A stretch of DNA of 64,000 bases from Cymbidium sinense (taxonomy: Eukaryota > Streptophyta > Magnoliopsida > Asparagales > Orchidaceae): the NCBI GenBank assembly GCA_021442155.1, contig CM038229.1, positions 91,173,716 through 91,237,715 on the forward strand. Reading direction: 5' to 3'. Under the pieces are notes generated by a model that was not told where the DNA came from, ran no database searches, and saw only the letters and a list, made by a program, of their open reading frames with translations. The first letter of the stretch is position 1. Every line of letters starts with the position of its first letter. This document shows, one piece after another, positions 13,328-23,412 of the stretch. Position numbers and translations under genes: made by a program.

Positions 13328-16314
13328 GTTTAGTTTATTAGGTTAGTTATTAGTTAGTTATTATTATTTTTATTATTATTAGGTTTAGTTTTATTAGTTA
13401 TTTTAGTTTTATAGTTTATTAGTTCATTATTATTATTAGTTAGTTAGTTAGTTTAGTTATTAGTTATTTATTTCTTTTATTATTATTAGGTTTAATTATT
13501 AGTTAGCTTTAGTTTAGTTATTTAGTTATTATTTTGTTAGTTTAGTTTTTTTAGTTATTAGTTTATTATTATTAGTCATTTTTAGTTATTATTATTAATT
13601 AGTTCTTATTAGTTTAGTTTATTATTAGTTTTATTAATTTAGTTTTATTAATTTATTAGTTTATTAATTATTAGTTAATTATTATTATTATTCATTATTA
13701 GGTTTTATTAGTTTAGTTATTTATTATTATTATTATTATTATTATTCATTTTTAGTATTTATTAGTTTTATTTGTTAGTTTATTAGTTTATTACTTTATT
13801 TAATTATTAGTTTAGTTATAATTTTATTATTTAGTTATTTTTTATTTAGTTTACTTAGGTTTTAGTTATTATTAGTTTTTTATTAGTTTTAATAGTTATT
13901 ATTAGTTAGTTTTATTATTATTAGTTTAACTAGTTTTAGTTTATTTATTAGTTATTAGTTTTTAGTTATTATTAGTTTAGTTATTAGTTTTGCTTTTAGT
14001 TATTATTAGTTTAGATATTAGTTTATTTTAGTTTTTAGTTATTAGTTTTTATTATTAGTTAGTTTTTTTAGTTTATTAGTTTGTTATTATAGTTATTTAT
14101 TTATTATTATTAGTTTTTAGGTTTATTAGTTTAGTTAGTTTAATTATCAGTATAGTTTTATTAGTTTCTACTTAGTTATTTAGTTTATTATTTATTTATT
14201 AGTGATAGTTGTATTAGTTATTAGTTAATTATTATTATTACCTTTATTTATTATTTTAGTTATTAGTTATTAGTTTATTAGTTATTTTTAATATTAGTTA
14301 TTAGATATTAATTATAGTTATTATTATTAGTTAGTTATTAGTTAGTTTTATTATTAATTATTTATTTATTTGTTTAATAGTTTATTTATTATGTTTTATT
14401 AGTTGTTTAGTTTAGTTATTTTTATTAGTTACTATTTATTAGTTATTATTTTTTTATTACTATATAATTTTTTAGTTAATTTATTTTTATTTTTATTACT
14501 TATTAGTTTAGTTATTAGTTTTAGTTAGTTTTTTATTTATTTATTAGTTATTATTAGTAAGTTATTATTATTAGTTAGTTATTAATTTTTAGTTTATTAT
14601 TAGTTATTATTCATTATTAGTAGTTATTAGTTTTATTAGTTAATTATTATTAGCTATATTAGTTTAGTCAATTATTATCATTAGTTATTAGTTAGTTAGT
14701 TTGTTATTATTAGTTAGTTTTTATTATTTGTTAGTTTCTTAGTTAGTTTTATTAGTTATTAGTTAGTTAATTTATCATTATTTAGTTATTAGTTTTAGTT
14801 TATTATTTTTTACTAGTTAGTTTAGTTATTAGTTAGTTATTAGTTATTTATTATATTAATAGTTATTAGTTTTTAGCTTAGTTTATTTTTATTATTATTA
14901 GTTTTATTATTATTATTATTATTAGTTTATTAGTTTTAAGTTTAGGTTTATTAGTTTTAGCTATTAGTTTTATTAGTTTTGATTATTAGTTATTAATTTA
15001 CTAGTTTTTAATTTTATTAGTTGCTTGTTATTATTATTTTTTATTAGTTTAGTTATTTTATTAGTTTATTATTAGTTATTTGTTAGTTAGTTATTATTAT
15101 TAGTTTTTTTAATTTAGTTATTAGTTATTTATTTTATTATTAGTTTATTAGTTAGTTTTAGTTTATCAGTTATTAGGTTTAGTCATTAGTTTAGTTAGTA
15201 TTATTAGTTAGTTTATTTATTAGTTTATTGTTGGTTTATTAGTTTACTATTTTAGTTTTTAGTTAGTTATTTAGTTATTATTATTAGTTATTAGGTTAGT
15301 TATTATTAGTGAAGTTATTTATTAGTTTATTATTATTAGATATTAGTTATTATTAGTTAGTTAGTTATTAGTTGTTAGTTTAGGTTATTAGTTAGTTAGT
15401 TTTTATTTGTTCATTATTAGTTTATTATTAGTTTTAGTTAGTTATTTATTAGTTAGTTAGTTCTATTAGTTTTTTATTATTATTAGATTAATAATTTATT
15501 AGTTTTTTTAGATTTTATTAGTTATTAGTTTTATTTTAGTTATTTATTAGTTGTTAGTTTAAGTTATTAGTTTATTAGTTTAAGTTATTAGTTATTATTA
15601 GTTAGTTAGTTATTAGTTGTTAGTTTAGGTTATTATTTAGTTAGTTATTAGTTGTTAGTTTAGGTTATTAGTTAGTTAGTTTTTATTTGTCTATTATTAG
15701 TTTTAGTTAGTTATTTATTAGTTAGTTAATTTTATTAGTTTATTATTAGCAATTTATTAGTTTTTTAGGTTTTATTAGTTATTTGTTTTATTTTAGTTAT
15801 TAGGTTTTAATTTATTAGTTTAGGCTTAGTTTTAGTTTTATTAGTGTTATTATTAGTTATTTTATTATTTATTAGTTTTATTAGTTTTATTAGTTTAGTT
15901 AGTTATTTAGTTATTTAGTATTTATTTATTAGTTATTAATTAATTAGTTATTATTACTTATTAGTTATTAGGTTATTAGTTTAGTCTTTTAGGTTGTTTG
16001 TTAGTTTATTATTTGTTTAGTTAGATATTAGTTTTTATTAGTTAGTTTATTAATTATTAGTTTAATTATCAGTTAGTTTATTAATTTATTAGTTTTATTA
16101 ATTTTAGTTATTAATTTAGTTTTATAAGTTTTATTTATTAGTTTATTAGGTTTTTTAGTTAGTTGGTTTATTAGTTCATTAGTTTAATTTATTATAAGTT
16201 AGTTTAGTTAACTATTAGTTAGGTTTAATTATTATTAGTTAGTTATTTAATTAGAATTTTAGTTTAGTTATTAGTTTTAGTTTAGTTATTAGTTAATATT
16301 ATTATTTGTTTTAT

Positions 16315-16323
16315 TATTTATTA
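16315..16323 (+). repeat. Left 9-bp target-site duplication of the MULE
   Basis: TATTTATTA lies directly before the element's GGGG terminus and is repeated exactly after its CCCC end at 23404-23412. Nine base pairs is the usual target duplication of Mutator-like elements. The flank is low-complexity, so a chance match is easier than usual, but length and placement fit exactly. Confidence 0.85.
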
Positions 16324-16626
16324 GGGGATTTACATACATACCACGCAATTCTTATTAATTTACATATCTCACACCTAAAGTTTACTATTTACTTGAGTAA
16401 CACCTAAATGTTTCAAATACATCATTTTTACCACCCTACCTCACATCGTATGCTTCCCGTGTAACTCTGTTTTGGAAGAGCTATGAAACAACTCCACTCC
16501 CATGTGGGAACTCCCTCTCGTTCGTCTGCGAACTCGTTTTGGTAGAACAAGCAACTATATTCCCGCGCGAAACTCTCTCATTCGTCTGCAAAGAAGGAAC
16601 TCCATTCCCTCGTGGGAACTTCGGCT
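16324..16626 (+). repeat. Left terminal inverted repeat of the MULE
   Basis: About 303 bp that align with the reverse complement of 23129-23403 from the GGGG end to an inner CTTCGGCT. The main difference is an extra 29-bp stretch in this copy between two ACACCTAAA words (16371-16379 and 16400-16408). In MuDR-type elements the TIRs carry the transposase binding sites and the outward gene promoters. Here this TIR would serve the GRF gene. Short open frames inside it on both strands mirror those in the right TIR and are not genes. Confidence 0.92.
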
Positions 16627-17648
16627 GCTCACAGCACACGTACAACCCAAAACCTAGTTCTGATTGTAGGGAGGTTTGGCATCTGCGAACTTCCTTTTCA
16701 CGTTTGGCAACGATATGTCTTCTACAACCTTCCTCCTCCATCGTAGTCTGACTGGAACCCCTACAATTTGCACTCATGAGGTTTGGCATCCTAATTTTTA
16801 TTATCTCCTATTTAGGGTTGCGCTTGTAGACTCGCAAGAGCAACATTCCTCCGCTACTGATTTGGTTGTGTCGTGGGCTTTTAGCAGGTTTAGCAATCGG
16901 TAAAGTAATAAGAATTGAGTAATTTTTATTATCTCCTATTGTGTTCACATTCCTTCAAGATACATTAATTATAATTCTAATACATTTTATATTTATCACT
17001 AAGCAGAAAGATTTTGACATGATCAAAACTAATCTCTTGATTTTAGGAAGTTGCTGCAGATTGTTAGGACTAAGGAGACAAGTTATCATATATGAAAACC
17101 ACATAATTAGCATATTCATTGCATATTTTATTTTACTAACATCCTATGGCTATAAATATGGGGGTTTCTCATAACCAATTCTCATCATCAAATACTTCAT
17201 GAAATTAATCGATTCTATAAAAACCTGAAGGCCAAAATATCATCATGCAATCTTTTCTGTGAGCAAGGATATGTAAGCATGAGGGAATGGTTTGTATGCT
17301 TTAGCTAAATATATTCAAGCATGTTATATGTACGTATGGATTTCTTAAATCAATGTCAATCTGGAGTCCATTGAAAGGTGGCAATTATTAATGAAATTAG
17401 TGCATGTGATTGTTTCCCTTAGAATTATGTTATATGTACATATGAACTGTTATTTATGAAATTATTTAATTTGATTAGGAGGTTTTATATGATTCTAAAT
17501 TTAAGTTGCTTTATTAAAGGGTCCACTAATTGAGTAGCCTTATCCAGTAATAGTAGTAAATTTTTCACTTTTTTTATTTAAATGTCCTTACCTATTACTA
17601 ATTTATTATTTTTTCTTAACTTTATTTAATAGATTACACATTGCCAAA
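16627..17648 (+). other. MULE subterminal region upstream of the GRF gene
   Basis: This unique sequence between the left TIR and the GRF coding start is probably leader and possibly intron for that gene. The T-rich stretch ending TTTAATAG at 17624-17632, just before the ATG, would suit a splice acceptor. The part up to about 16910 is more GC-rich than the rest. I recognise no coding domain, and the short frames present match no family I know. Confidence 0.5.
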
Positions 17649-18005
17649 ATGAGCTCAAGTCAATCATCCGCATTGATGGGCATCTCGAGAGAACATCAAG
17701 TGTTGTGTCGTTGCAATTTACAATGCGTCATATTCACAAGCTATAAAGAAAGAAATTATGGAAAAAAAATTTTAAGGTGTCCTCGAAATCATACAAATGA
17801 TGATTGTGGTTATTTCATCTGGTTAAATGGTGATGACCCTAAAGTATATGAAATGGATTATCAAGGATGAGCTTCTTATAAGAACATAATGAAGAAACTT
17901 GAGACCATCTCAACCCAGAACAAAATTATGTTGGCAATGCTCGTTATCATCATTGCAATGATGTTTTTCATCCTTAAGTTAATCATGTATTTGATGGTCT
18001 CTTGA
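17649..18005 (+). pseudogene. GRF-type zinc finger protein with C-terminal membrane anchor (one internal stop)
   Basis: Reading from ATG 17649 gives a 73-residue front part. It has the GRF zinc-finger pattern: Cys20-x-Cys22, then a G-K-K-I-L-R-C block with Cys44, then Cys53-G-Y-F-I-W (Phe56, Trp58). GRF fingers are small zinc-binding modules linked to nucleic-acid binding in several repair and topoisomerase proteins. A TGA at 17868-17870 interrupts the frame. The same frame continues for 44 more codons to a TGA at 18003-18005, encoding a short charged segment and then a strongly hydrophobic stretch (IMLAMLVIIIAMMFF). Finger plus tail membrane segment, about 118 residues in all, is an arrangement I associate with small, often repeat-derived plant proteins. 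The TGA may be a decayed CGA. It lies on the left TIR side and converges on the transposase. The finger is confident; the role in transposition is inference. Confidence 0.78.
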
Positions 18006-20396
18006 AGATCATTGATCAAGAATTTGTATAGGATAATGTATTTTGGCATCTACTATCAATGGAACTAGTTTATTTTTTGTTATATATTGTCTTTATTGGT
18101 TGAATGTGTTGGTAGAATTCTTTTAAAAATGTGATTGATTGAATGTAGAAAAAATTCATGCAAGTTGCAAGTTGGTTCAAATTTGGTTCAAAGTAATCTT
18201 AGCTTTTAGCTTATTTCAACAATCCTGCTTTGGAGGGGGGACTAGTGGACTGTTGTTAGGATGTGTGGAGTTTAATTTTCTTAATCAGATTCCCCTTGAA
18301 TTTGTTAAGTTTAGTATCTTTTGCATTTTTAAATGTGTTTGCTTTACTTCTAGAAATATAAGATGGACTATGCTTTTTGGTTCCTCTTAAGTATTGATTA
18401 ATCTTATCATTTGGTGCCTTAAATTTTCTTGGAGTCTTCTTAACTGTAGGCTCTTTGATTCATCTCTTTCGAGAATTTTCTTCATTGTGGTTTTGTATCT
18501 CATTGTCATTCCTTATGACAATGTTTTTCCCTAAAGATTTCTCTGCTAGCATTTTCTATGTTGATTTTGAGTTCTTTCATGTTGTGGATTTCTTGCTATT
18601 GCTTCTTGTGTTTTTCCAAATTTTCTCAGTAAAGTGGTTGTGTGTTCTTTCCTTGTTGTCCAATGTTCCTTTCCTATGGTGCTTCGCATTCCTTATTGTT
18701 ATTTTTGATAGGTCCACAACAAAAGATTATAAGTCATGAATGATAAACTTATATTTTTTTTTTGTCTGAACTTTTTGCATTTCCCCTCGTTGTTTGCTGA
18801 TTCGATACATACAATGATGAGGTGATACACAATTAATAATTGAATGCATGTTGGGGTTATGCTATTGTTGTTTCCAGTTTTCACCTATGAATCTCGTTAT
18901 ATTCATTGATCAATGTCATGATATTGTAACTTACATATCTTCTTTTTTTACTTTATGTAATTTTTTAATAATGCTTAGAATTTGTTTTAACATCTTCAAC
19001 TATACATTTTTTAAATTAATTTAGTTTTTATAGCCTTTTATTGCCATAAACATGGTTGATGCTAGTTTAAGAATGAAGGATCCAGCTTGGAAGTATACCA
19101 AATTAAAGGTTGATTCACTTATTATCTAGTAGATATGGTTATTTTTCTTTTCTTTTTATATTTAAATTATTGCAAAGCTGAACTTCTTTTAAGAATAGAA
19201 GAATTGTTACATTAAAAGCTGTATGGACTAGAAAGAAACAATATACCCAAAATTAAGATTATATGGCAAACACTAAAATAAGAGATCCCATAAAACCACT
19301 TGGGGGTGGACTCAGATTCAATTAAATCAAGGCTAAGATGCTAATCTACACAATTTGGCTGCAATACAAAGATTCAAGAGTAGCTCCATCCAGTTTGAAG
19401 TCAGGCATAGCAAGAAATTATTTTCTAGGTTGAGCCATTTGTGGGAAGCACTCTGAGCATAGCTCTGAAAATCCTACTATTGAACCCAGCCCGGTATTCA
19501 TGACAACAAAGATGATATGAGAAGTTTGGCATAAATGACTAACAATTTTGATTCATTATCATTTCTAAAAATAAAACTGAAAGCATAGTTTAAAAAATAA
19601 ACACTAAATATTGAAGCGAGGTTAATGCAGGTCATACATCATGGTATTCTTCCAAATAATTGTGTTTGCTTTATTTATTTAGCATGGGTTCATATTGTTC
19701 ACTGAAATCGTTACCTCACCAAAGTTCAAAAAAACCAGTGATCCTTATGAGAAGGTTCACTTATTTTTTGCTGCTGATCAAAATTCATAAGAGCAGCAGA
19801 TCAACATTTCATCTAACTTTGTTTCATTCAGATGCGATATGAAGCATCCCTCTCAATTATGCATTCAATAAAAAGATGTCAAGGAAGCAGTTCCGAAGAC
19901 ATGTGGGTCTCATATTGGTACTATTGCTATGTTGCACAGCTATATGAATAAGCATAAGAGCACTTGTGTTCCAAATAGTAATGAAACGCCAAGACTGTAT
20001 GTATGAAACTGCATAGTTTTAAGGGCTTATTTGATCGCTTGAAATTTAGAAATCATGAAAGCAGAAAAGGATAAAATTATGTTGGTAGACCTGAAGATTG
20101 ATTGTAGACTCACAAATTTATCTAGACAAAGGATTATTTTTGTTACATAAGCTAAAAAAAATATGAAGGCCCTGATGCATGTAAGAAAGGAAAAAATATT
20201 TACATCTTTTGATAAAACATGAAAGCAGCAAAAATTCAATAAACCACAACATAAATTCAATAAACCACAAAGTTGACAACCATAAAAGTTTACAAAAATT
20301 CATGCAATCCTTGGAACTAAAAGCAACAAAAAAACTACGTCAATTGTTTCATATGTGTGCATAAAATACATGTAATTCCTACTCTAAAAACTATTA
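18006..20396. other. Unassigned MULE interior between the two convergent genes
   Basis: These 2.4 kb hold no frame I can assign. The longest open stretches (for example 18455-18739 on +, and 20027-20260 on -) are hydrophobic, low-complexity translations of T-rich or A-rich DNA and show no known motif. A less AT-rich patch at about 19250-19530 differs in texture and might be a captured host fragment. I found no protein match in either strand by eye. The 3' ends and transcript terminators of both genes should lie in this stretch. Confidence 0.6.
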
Positions 20397-20555
20397 CTAG
20401 CTATTACTCTCATTAATCAATCGCCTCAACTTCATCGTCATGTTGCCCTCTCCTAACCAGTAGTTTTTTTCTACTTCCCAAGTCAGCATATGATAGTTCT
20501 GAACTGTAAGCATTGATGTCAACATCTGTGAGTTTGATCCATTAAGGGCATTTTT

Positions 20556-20597
20556 GCAAGTGTTCCTGTGATGACCCCAACATCCGCAATGACTACA
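20556..20597 (-). other. CCHC zinc knuckle of the transposase in a shifted frame
   Basis: Fourteen codons spell C-S-H-C-G-C-W-G-H-H-R-N-T-C, an exact C-x2-C-x4-H-x4-C knuckle. It lies one base out of frame with the AT-hook exon before it. Such knuckles end many plant MULE transposases and probably bind nucleic acid. The knuckle frame stays open to TAG at 20397-20399, which I take as the original end of the protein. Confidence 0.85.
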
Positions 20598-20777
20598 CTT
20601 GTGTACCCTTTGTATTTTTTGGTATTGTTTTCCATGAAGCTTTTTATTCTTCTCTTCCTTGGCCTCCCCCTAGGTCTGAGTGTATTAGGTGCCCCAATCT
20701 CAATATCATCATTACATTTTCTCCACTGACTTTTTCTAGGTAGAGTTGATATTGCACCATCATAAGCCATAGCATAT

Positions 20778-20841
20778 CTGCAAATGGAATGAGAAATGTT
20801 TAATATACAAACAAAAATAAATGCATAATAATTAAAATTAC
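20778..20841 (-). other. Intron of the transposase gene (64 nt)
   Basis: On the minus strand the exon ends AATAG, followed by GTAATTTT, and the acceptor is CCATTTGCAG. Removing these 64 nt joins H-V-N-R to Y-A-M-A-Y-D-G in frame, splitting an AGA arginine codon. This restores the usual MULE sequence order between the SWIM finger and the C-terminal tail. The intron is very AT-rich, as plant introns are. Confidence 0.85.
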
Positions 20842-22710
20842 CTATTAACATGATAATATTGATCCACATAAGTGTTCCATAGTGGGTGTTCCTTCGAACT
20901 GATGAAAGTAACAACATGTATACATGGAAGGCCTATCATTTGCCAGTATCTACAGCTACACTGTTTTAGCTCAATATTTACTTCATGTCTTTCAGAATGC
21001 CCTTCAACCTTTGCCGTGTATGAAGTAGATGGCCTAATAATAAAGTATTTCTTTCTGGTTGTTACCTCCCTCATATAATCTTCAACCTCTCCAACTTGAT
21101 GTATTTAACTTTCATTCAGCTCTTTGTTCCATTAACATCCCTCTAATCATGTCTACCAACTCAACAATTGGTTTATCTCTAACCACTCCTATCCAAGAGT
21201 TAAATGACTCTGATAAGTTATTGGTGTTGTAGTGGTTTTTAATTTCAGGAAGGAATTGGTATCTTAACCATTTATATGGTAAATTTAGAAGATAAGAATA
21301 GGCTTGAGGGCTTACTTTGCATAGTTCAATAACTTTTTCCTCATATTCATGTCTTGTGTATGCATTTGCAGCCAACCAAAAAATGTTTCTAATCTTCTGG
21401 CTATCTTGAAAGTGGTGATACTTCTTCATGTTCTTCCATAAATGGCGTATACAAACTCTATGTTCTGCATTAGGAAATACAAACTTAATTGCTTCTCCCA
21501 ATCCCTTCTCCATATCAAAAATAAAAGATAATGGCACCACCTCACAACCAAAAGAGTCAACCAAATTCTTCAAAATCCATTTCCATGAGCTTTTTGATTC
21601 AGATTCAACCACTGCAAAAGCGATGGTGTAAAGACTATTATTGCCGTCTAACAAATTCGTGAATAACAGCACTCCAAGATATTTTGATTTTAGATGACAT
21701 GCATCAAGCCCTATAAGAGGTCTGCAACCTACTAGAAAACCATCGATACATACTTTGAAGCAAACATAGAACCTTTTGAAGGAGTTGTTAATGATATCAT
21801 ACTCATAAGTAATGTGAGAGCCAAGGTTTCTTATAATAAGCTCTTCCTGTAGAGTAGGGACCCACTTGTAGCTATCATCAACTGGCCCAAAGAGGTTGTC
21901 TCATGCTAATTCTCTTGAATGCCACAATTTCATATAAGGCAGTGATAGCCCATACTTACTCTCTAAATCTTCATATATTTGTTTTGGAGGGATGTCGGGA
22001 TGTTTTTTAACTATATCTTGGATTTGTTGAGCAACCCATTTAGATGTAGCCTGCTTGTTGCCTGCTCTATTGACACCTGAACATACATGTAAATCTTCTG
22101 CTTTTCTGACTTCAAATGTTTGCCCATCTACACATAAAGAAGCTCTCAATCTCCAAGGACACCCTACATAAGCACAAGTGGCAATGACTCATGTTTTGTC
22201 ACTAGATTTTATCTTCACTACAAAATTCTCATGAATAGCCTTAGACCGAAGAAAATGCTTGAAACTCATTGCATCATCAAATCGAGTGCCAACTACTAAT
22301 GACATATTATCTATAACTTGACTAGTTAATAGATCTTCATTATATAAAGCAAGTTCAACTAAAAATTAGCTATCATTGTCGGAGCTTGAATGTTCATATT
22401 GTAGCATATCCCTACAGTCTAAACTTTCTTTGTTTTGGAGCATCACATCTACTCCACCACGTCGTATGACTCTGATATCTTGCACAGAAGTATAACTTGA
22501 AACATCTTTTGTTAAAATAACAACTCAACACAACCACTTTCATTAGATAACTGTAAAATGCTCATTACTGCATTATCATTTTCAATAAGTTTGCATTCCT
22601 TTGGAGATGTGCCATAAACATAATAGTAAATTTCATAATCATATCCTCTTAACCAAGGACAAATCTCTTCAACCTTCTCTACTAATAAAAAATAGTTTAT
22701 CACATCTCAT

Positions 22711-23052
22711 TGTACTTTTATATTCTTCTGCTTTCCCCCTTCATACTTTGTTCACTCTGTATTTTTTAGTTTAATCCAATAACCATTAAATTTGATTGTT
22801 ACTAGGAGTCAAATCTTTGCATCCAACATGCCTTCAAGTTCAAATGAATAGAACAAAGCTTACCAACTATGAAAAAAGCAATGACAAAATAAGTGAAATA
22901 CTTATCTAAATTCAAATGAATAGAACAAAGCTGTGAAGTTCAAAATACTTTGCTCGGCTATAGATGGAAACCGTACCCCCAACTGCATAGGCACAGATTT
23001 TGTGCAACAATAGAGTTCCCTCTCCTAAAAGCAATTTTGTTCCCCTGAAGTT
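22711..23052 (-). promoter_or_regulatory. Presumed leader/promoter-proximal region of the transposase
   Basis: Sequence between the transposase N-terminus and the 68-bp repeat beside the right TIR. It contains a short internal duplication, TTCAAATGAATAGAACAAAGCT, near 22840-22860 and 22911-22932. By analogy with MuDR, transcription should start in or near the right TIR and run leftwards through here. No clear TATA box can be singled out in such AT-rich DNA. Confidence 0.4.
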
Positions 23053-23164
23053 GACGGAAGAGCCGAAGATTTAGTGTGGGAATGGAGTTCCTTCTTCTCT
23101 TGATGCAGTCGCTGTTTTTTGACGGAAGAGCCGAAGTTCCCACACGGGAATGGAGTTCCTTCTT
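23053..23164 (+). repeat. 68-bp-period direct duplication at the inner edge of the right TIR
   Basis: A 44-bp segment starting GACGGAAGAGCCGAAG and ending GGAGTTCCTTCTT occurs at 23053-23096 and again at 23121-23164, with a few substitutions. The 24 bp between are unique. The second copy belongs to the TIR proper and the first extends it inwards. The left TIR lacks the second copy. Confidence 0.85.
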
Positions 23165-23403
23165 CGCAGATGAACGAGAGGGTTTCGTGCGGGAATATAG
23201 TTGCTTTTTCCACCAAAATAAGTTCTCAAATGGACGAGAGGGAGTTCTCATGTGGGAGCAGAGTCGTTTCATGGCTCTCCCAAAATAGAGTTACACGGGA
23301 AGCATATGATGTGAGGTAGGGTGGTAAAAATGATGTATTTGAAAGATTTAGGTGTGAGATATGTAAATTAATAAGAATTGCGTGGTATGTATGTAAATTC
23401 CCC
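23129..23403 (-). repeat. Right terminal inverted repeat of the MULE
   Basis: About 275 bp, ending GTAAATTCCCC, pairing with 16324-16626 in reverse complement. It lacks the 29-bp extra stretch of the left TIR and has one extra A at the tip (GGGGAATTTAC against GGGGATTTAC). It lies upstream of the transposase and is the likely site of its promoter. Confidence 0.92.
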
Positions 23404-23412
23404 TATTTATTA
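23404..23412 (+). repeat. Right 9-bp target-site duplication of the MULE
   Basis: TATTTATTA immediately follows CCCC of the right terminus and is identical to 16315-16323. Confidence 0.85.

Larger units (their letters stand above)
1..16323 (+). repeat. TTAG/TTA low-complexity satellite, block 1
   Basis: The + strand is a string of short words of the form (G)T2-4A: TTA, TTTA, TTAG, TTTAG and TTATTAG. G nearly always lies in TAGT or TAGG. C is rare and mostly occurs in isolated TAGC, TCAG or TTAC variants. Purines are mostly single and pyrimidines are nearly all T, so the strands differ sharply in composition. TAG, TAA and their complements are so dense that no open frame of 60 codons exists on either strand. 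Kilobase stretches recur elsewhere in the window in the same word order: 0-1 kb resembles 3.2-4.1 kb and 28.3-29.3 kb, and 6.6-8.6 kb resembles 54.6-56.7 kb. This shows an underlying long repeat unit. I see no gene, RNA gene or promoter here. The biological role is unknown. Confidence 0.93.
20397..22710 (-). pseudogene. MURA-like MULE transposase, broken by stops and frameshifts
   Basis: Read right to left, the parts follow the plant MULE transposase order. The N-terminal region (22703-22515) has a Y-D-Y-E-I-Y-Y-Y-V-Y segment. The MuDR DNA-binding region (to 21904) has C-P-W-R-L-R-A-S and H-V-C. The DDE core (21900-21115) has G-F-L-V-G-C-R-P-L-I-G-L-D with the first Asp, F-D-M-E-K-G-L with the second, then A-E-H-R-V-C-I-R-H-L. 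A SWIM finger follows (C-S-C then L-P-C-I-H, about 20960-20910). After a 64-nt intron come an AT-hook-like R-P-R-G-R-P-R-K and a CCHC knuckle. Breaks are a frameshift near 22515, TAA 22366-22368, TGA 22189-22191, TGA 21901-21903, a TGA/frame break near 21112, and a 1-nt shift near 20605. Several stops fit C-to-T change. The true start is uncertain: ATG at 22710 or upstream. About 700 residues originally. Confidence 0.92.
16324..23403 (-). mobile_element. MuDR-like Mutator transposon (MULE), decayed autonomous copy
   Basis: A 7,080-bp DNA transposon sits inside the satellite. Its ends are long inverted repeats beginning GGGGATTTACATACATACC on the left and, on the opposite strand, GGGGAATTTACATACATACC on the right. 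A 9-bp direct duplication flanks it. It holds a transposase gene reading leftwards from the right end (22710 to 20397) and a small GRF zinc-finger gene reading rightwards from the left end (17649 to 18005). The genes therefore converge on a central unassigned 2.4 kb. Base composition and codon content are entirely unlike the host satellite. Both genes are broken, so this copy cannot make its own transposase. Its termini look intact, so mobilisation in trans is possible. The orientation given is that of the transposase. Confidence 0.95.

Noticed and set aside
1..16323. Possible telomeric array because of frequent TTAG/TTTAGG-like words
   Set aside because: The plant telomere repeat TTTAGGG, the insect TTAGG and other perfect telomere units do not occur in tandem. 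Word lengths vary and GG is uncommon, so this is not a telomere.
16481..16903. Short open frames inside and beside the left TIR, mirrored at 22958-23319 in the right TIR
   Set aside because: They appear on both strands of an inverted repeat, overlap each other, and have no known motif. They reflect a stop-poor patch of the TIR, not genes.
18139..18884. Hydrophobic open frames of 60-95 codons on either strand
   Set aside because: They are Phe/Leu/Ile-rich translations of T-rich DNA, have no conserved motif and conflict in strand. I found no support for coding.
20027..20303. Two overlapping minus-strand open frames downstream of the transposase
   Set aside because: They are low-complexity Phe/Leu/Cys-rich sequences containing a duplicated word (AAATTCAATAAACCACAA), with no family resemblance.
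20838..21074. Plus-strand frames opposite the transposase (for example 20872-21078 and 21428-21631)
   Set aside because: They are antisense shadows of the SWIM and DDE coding segments.
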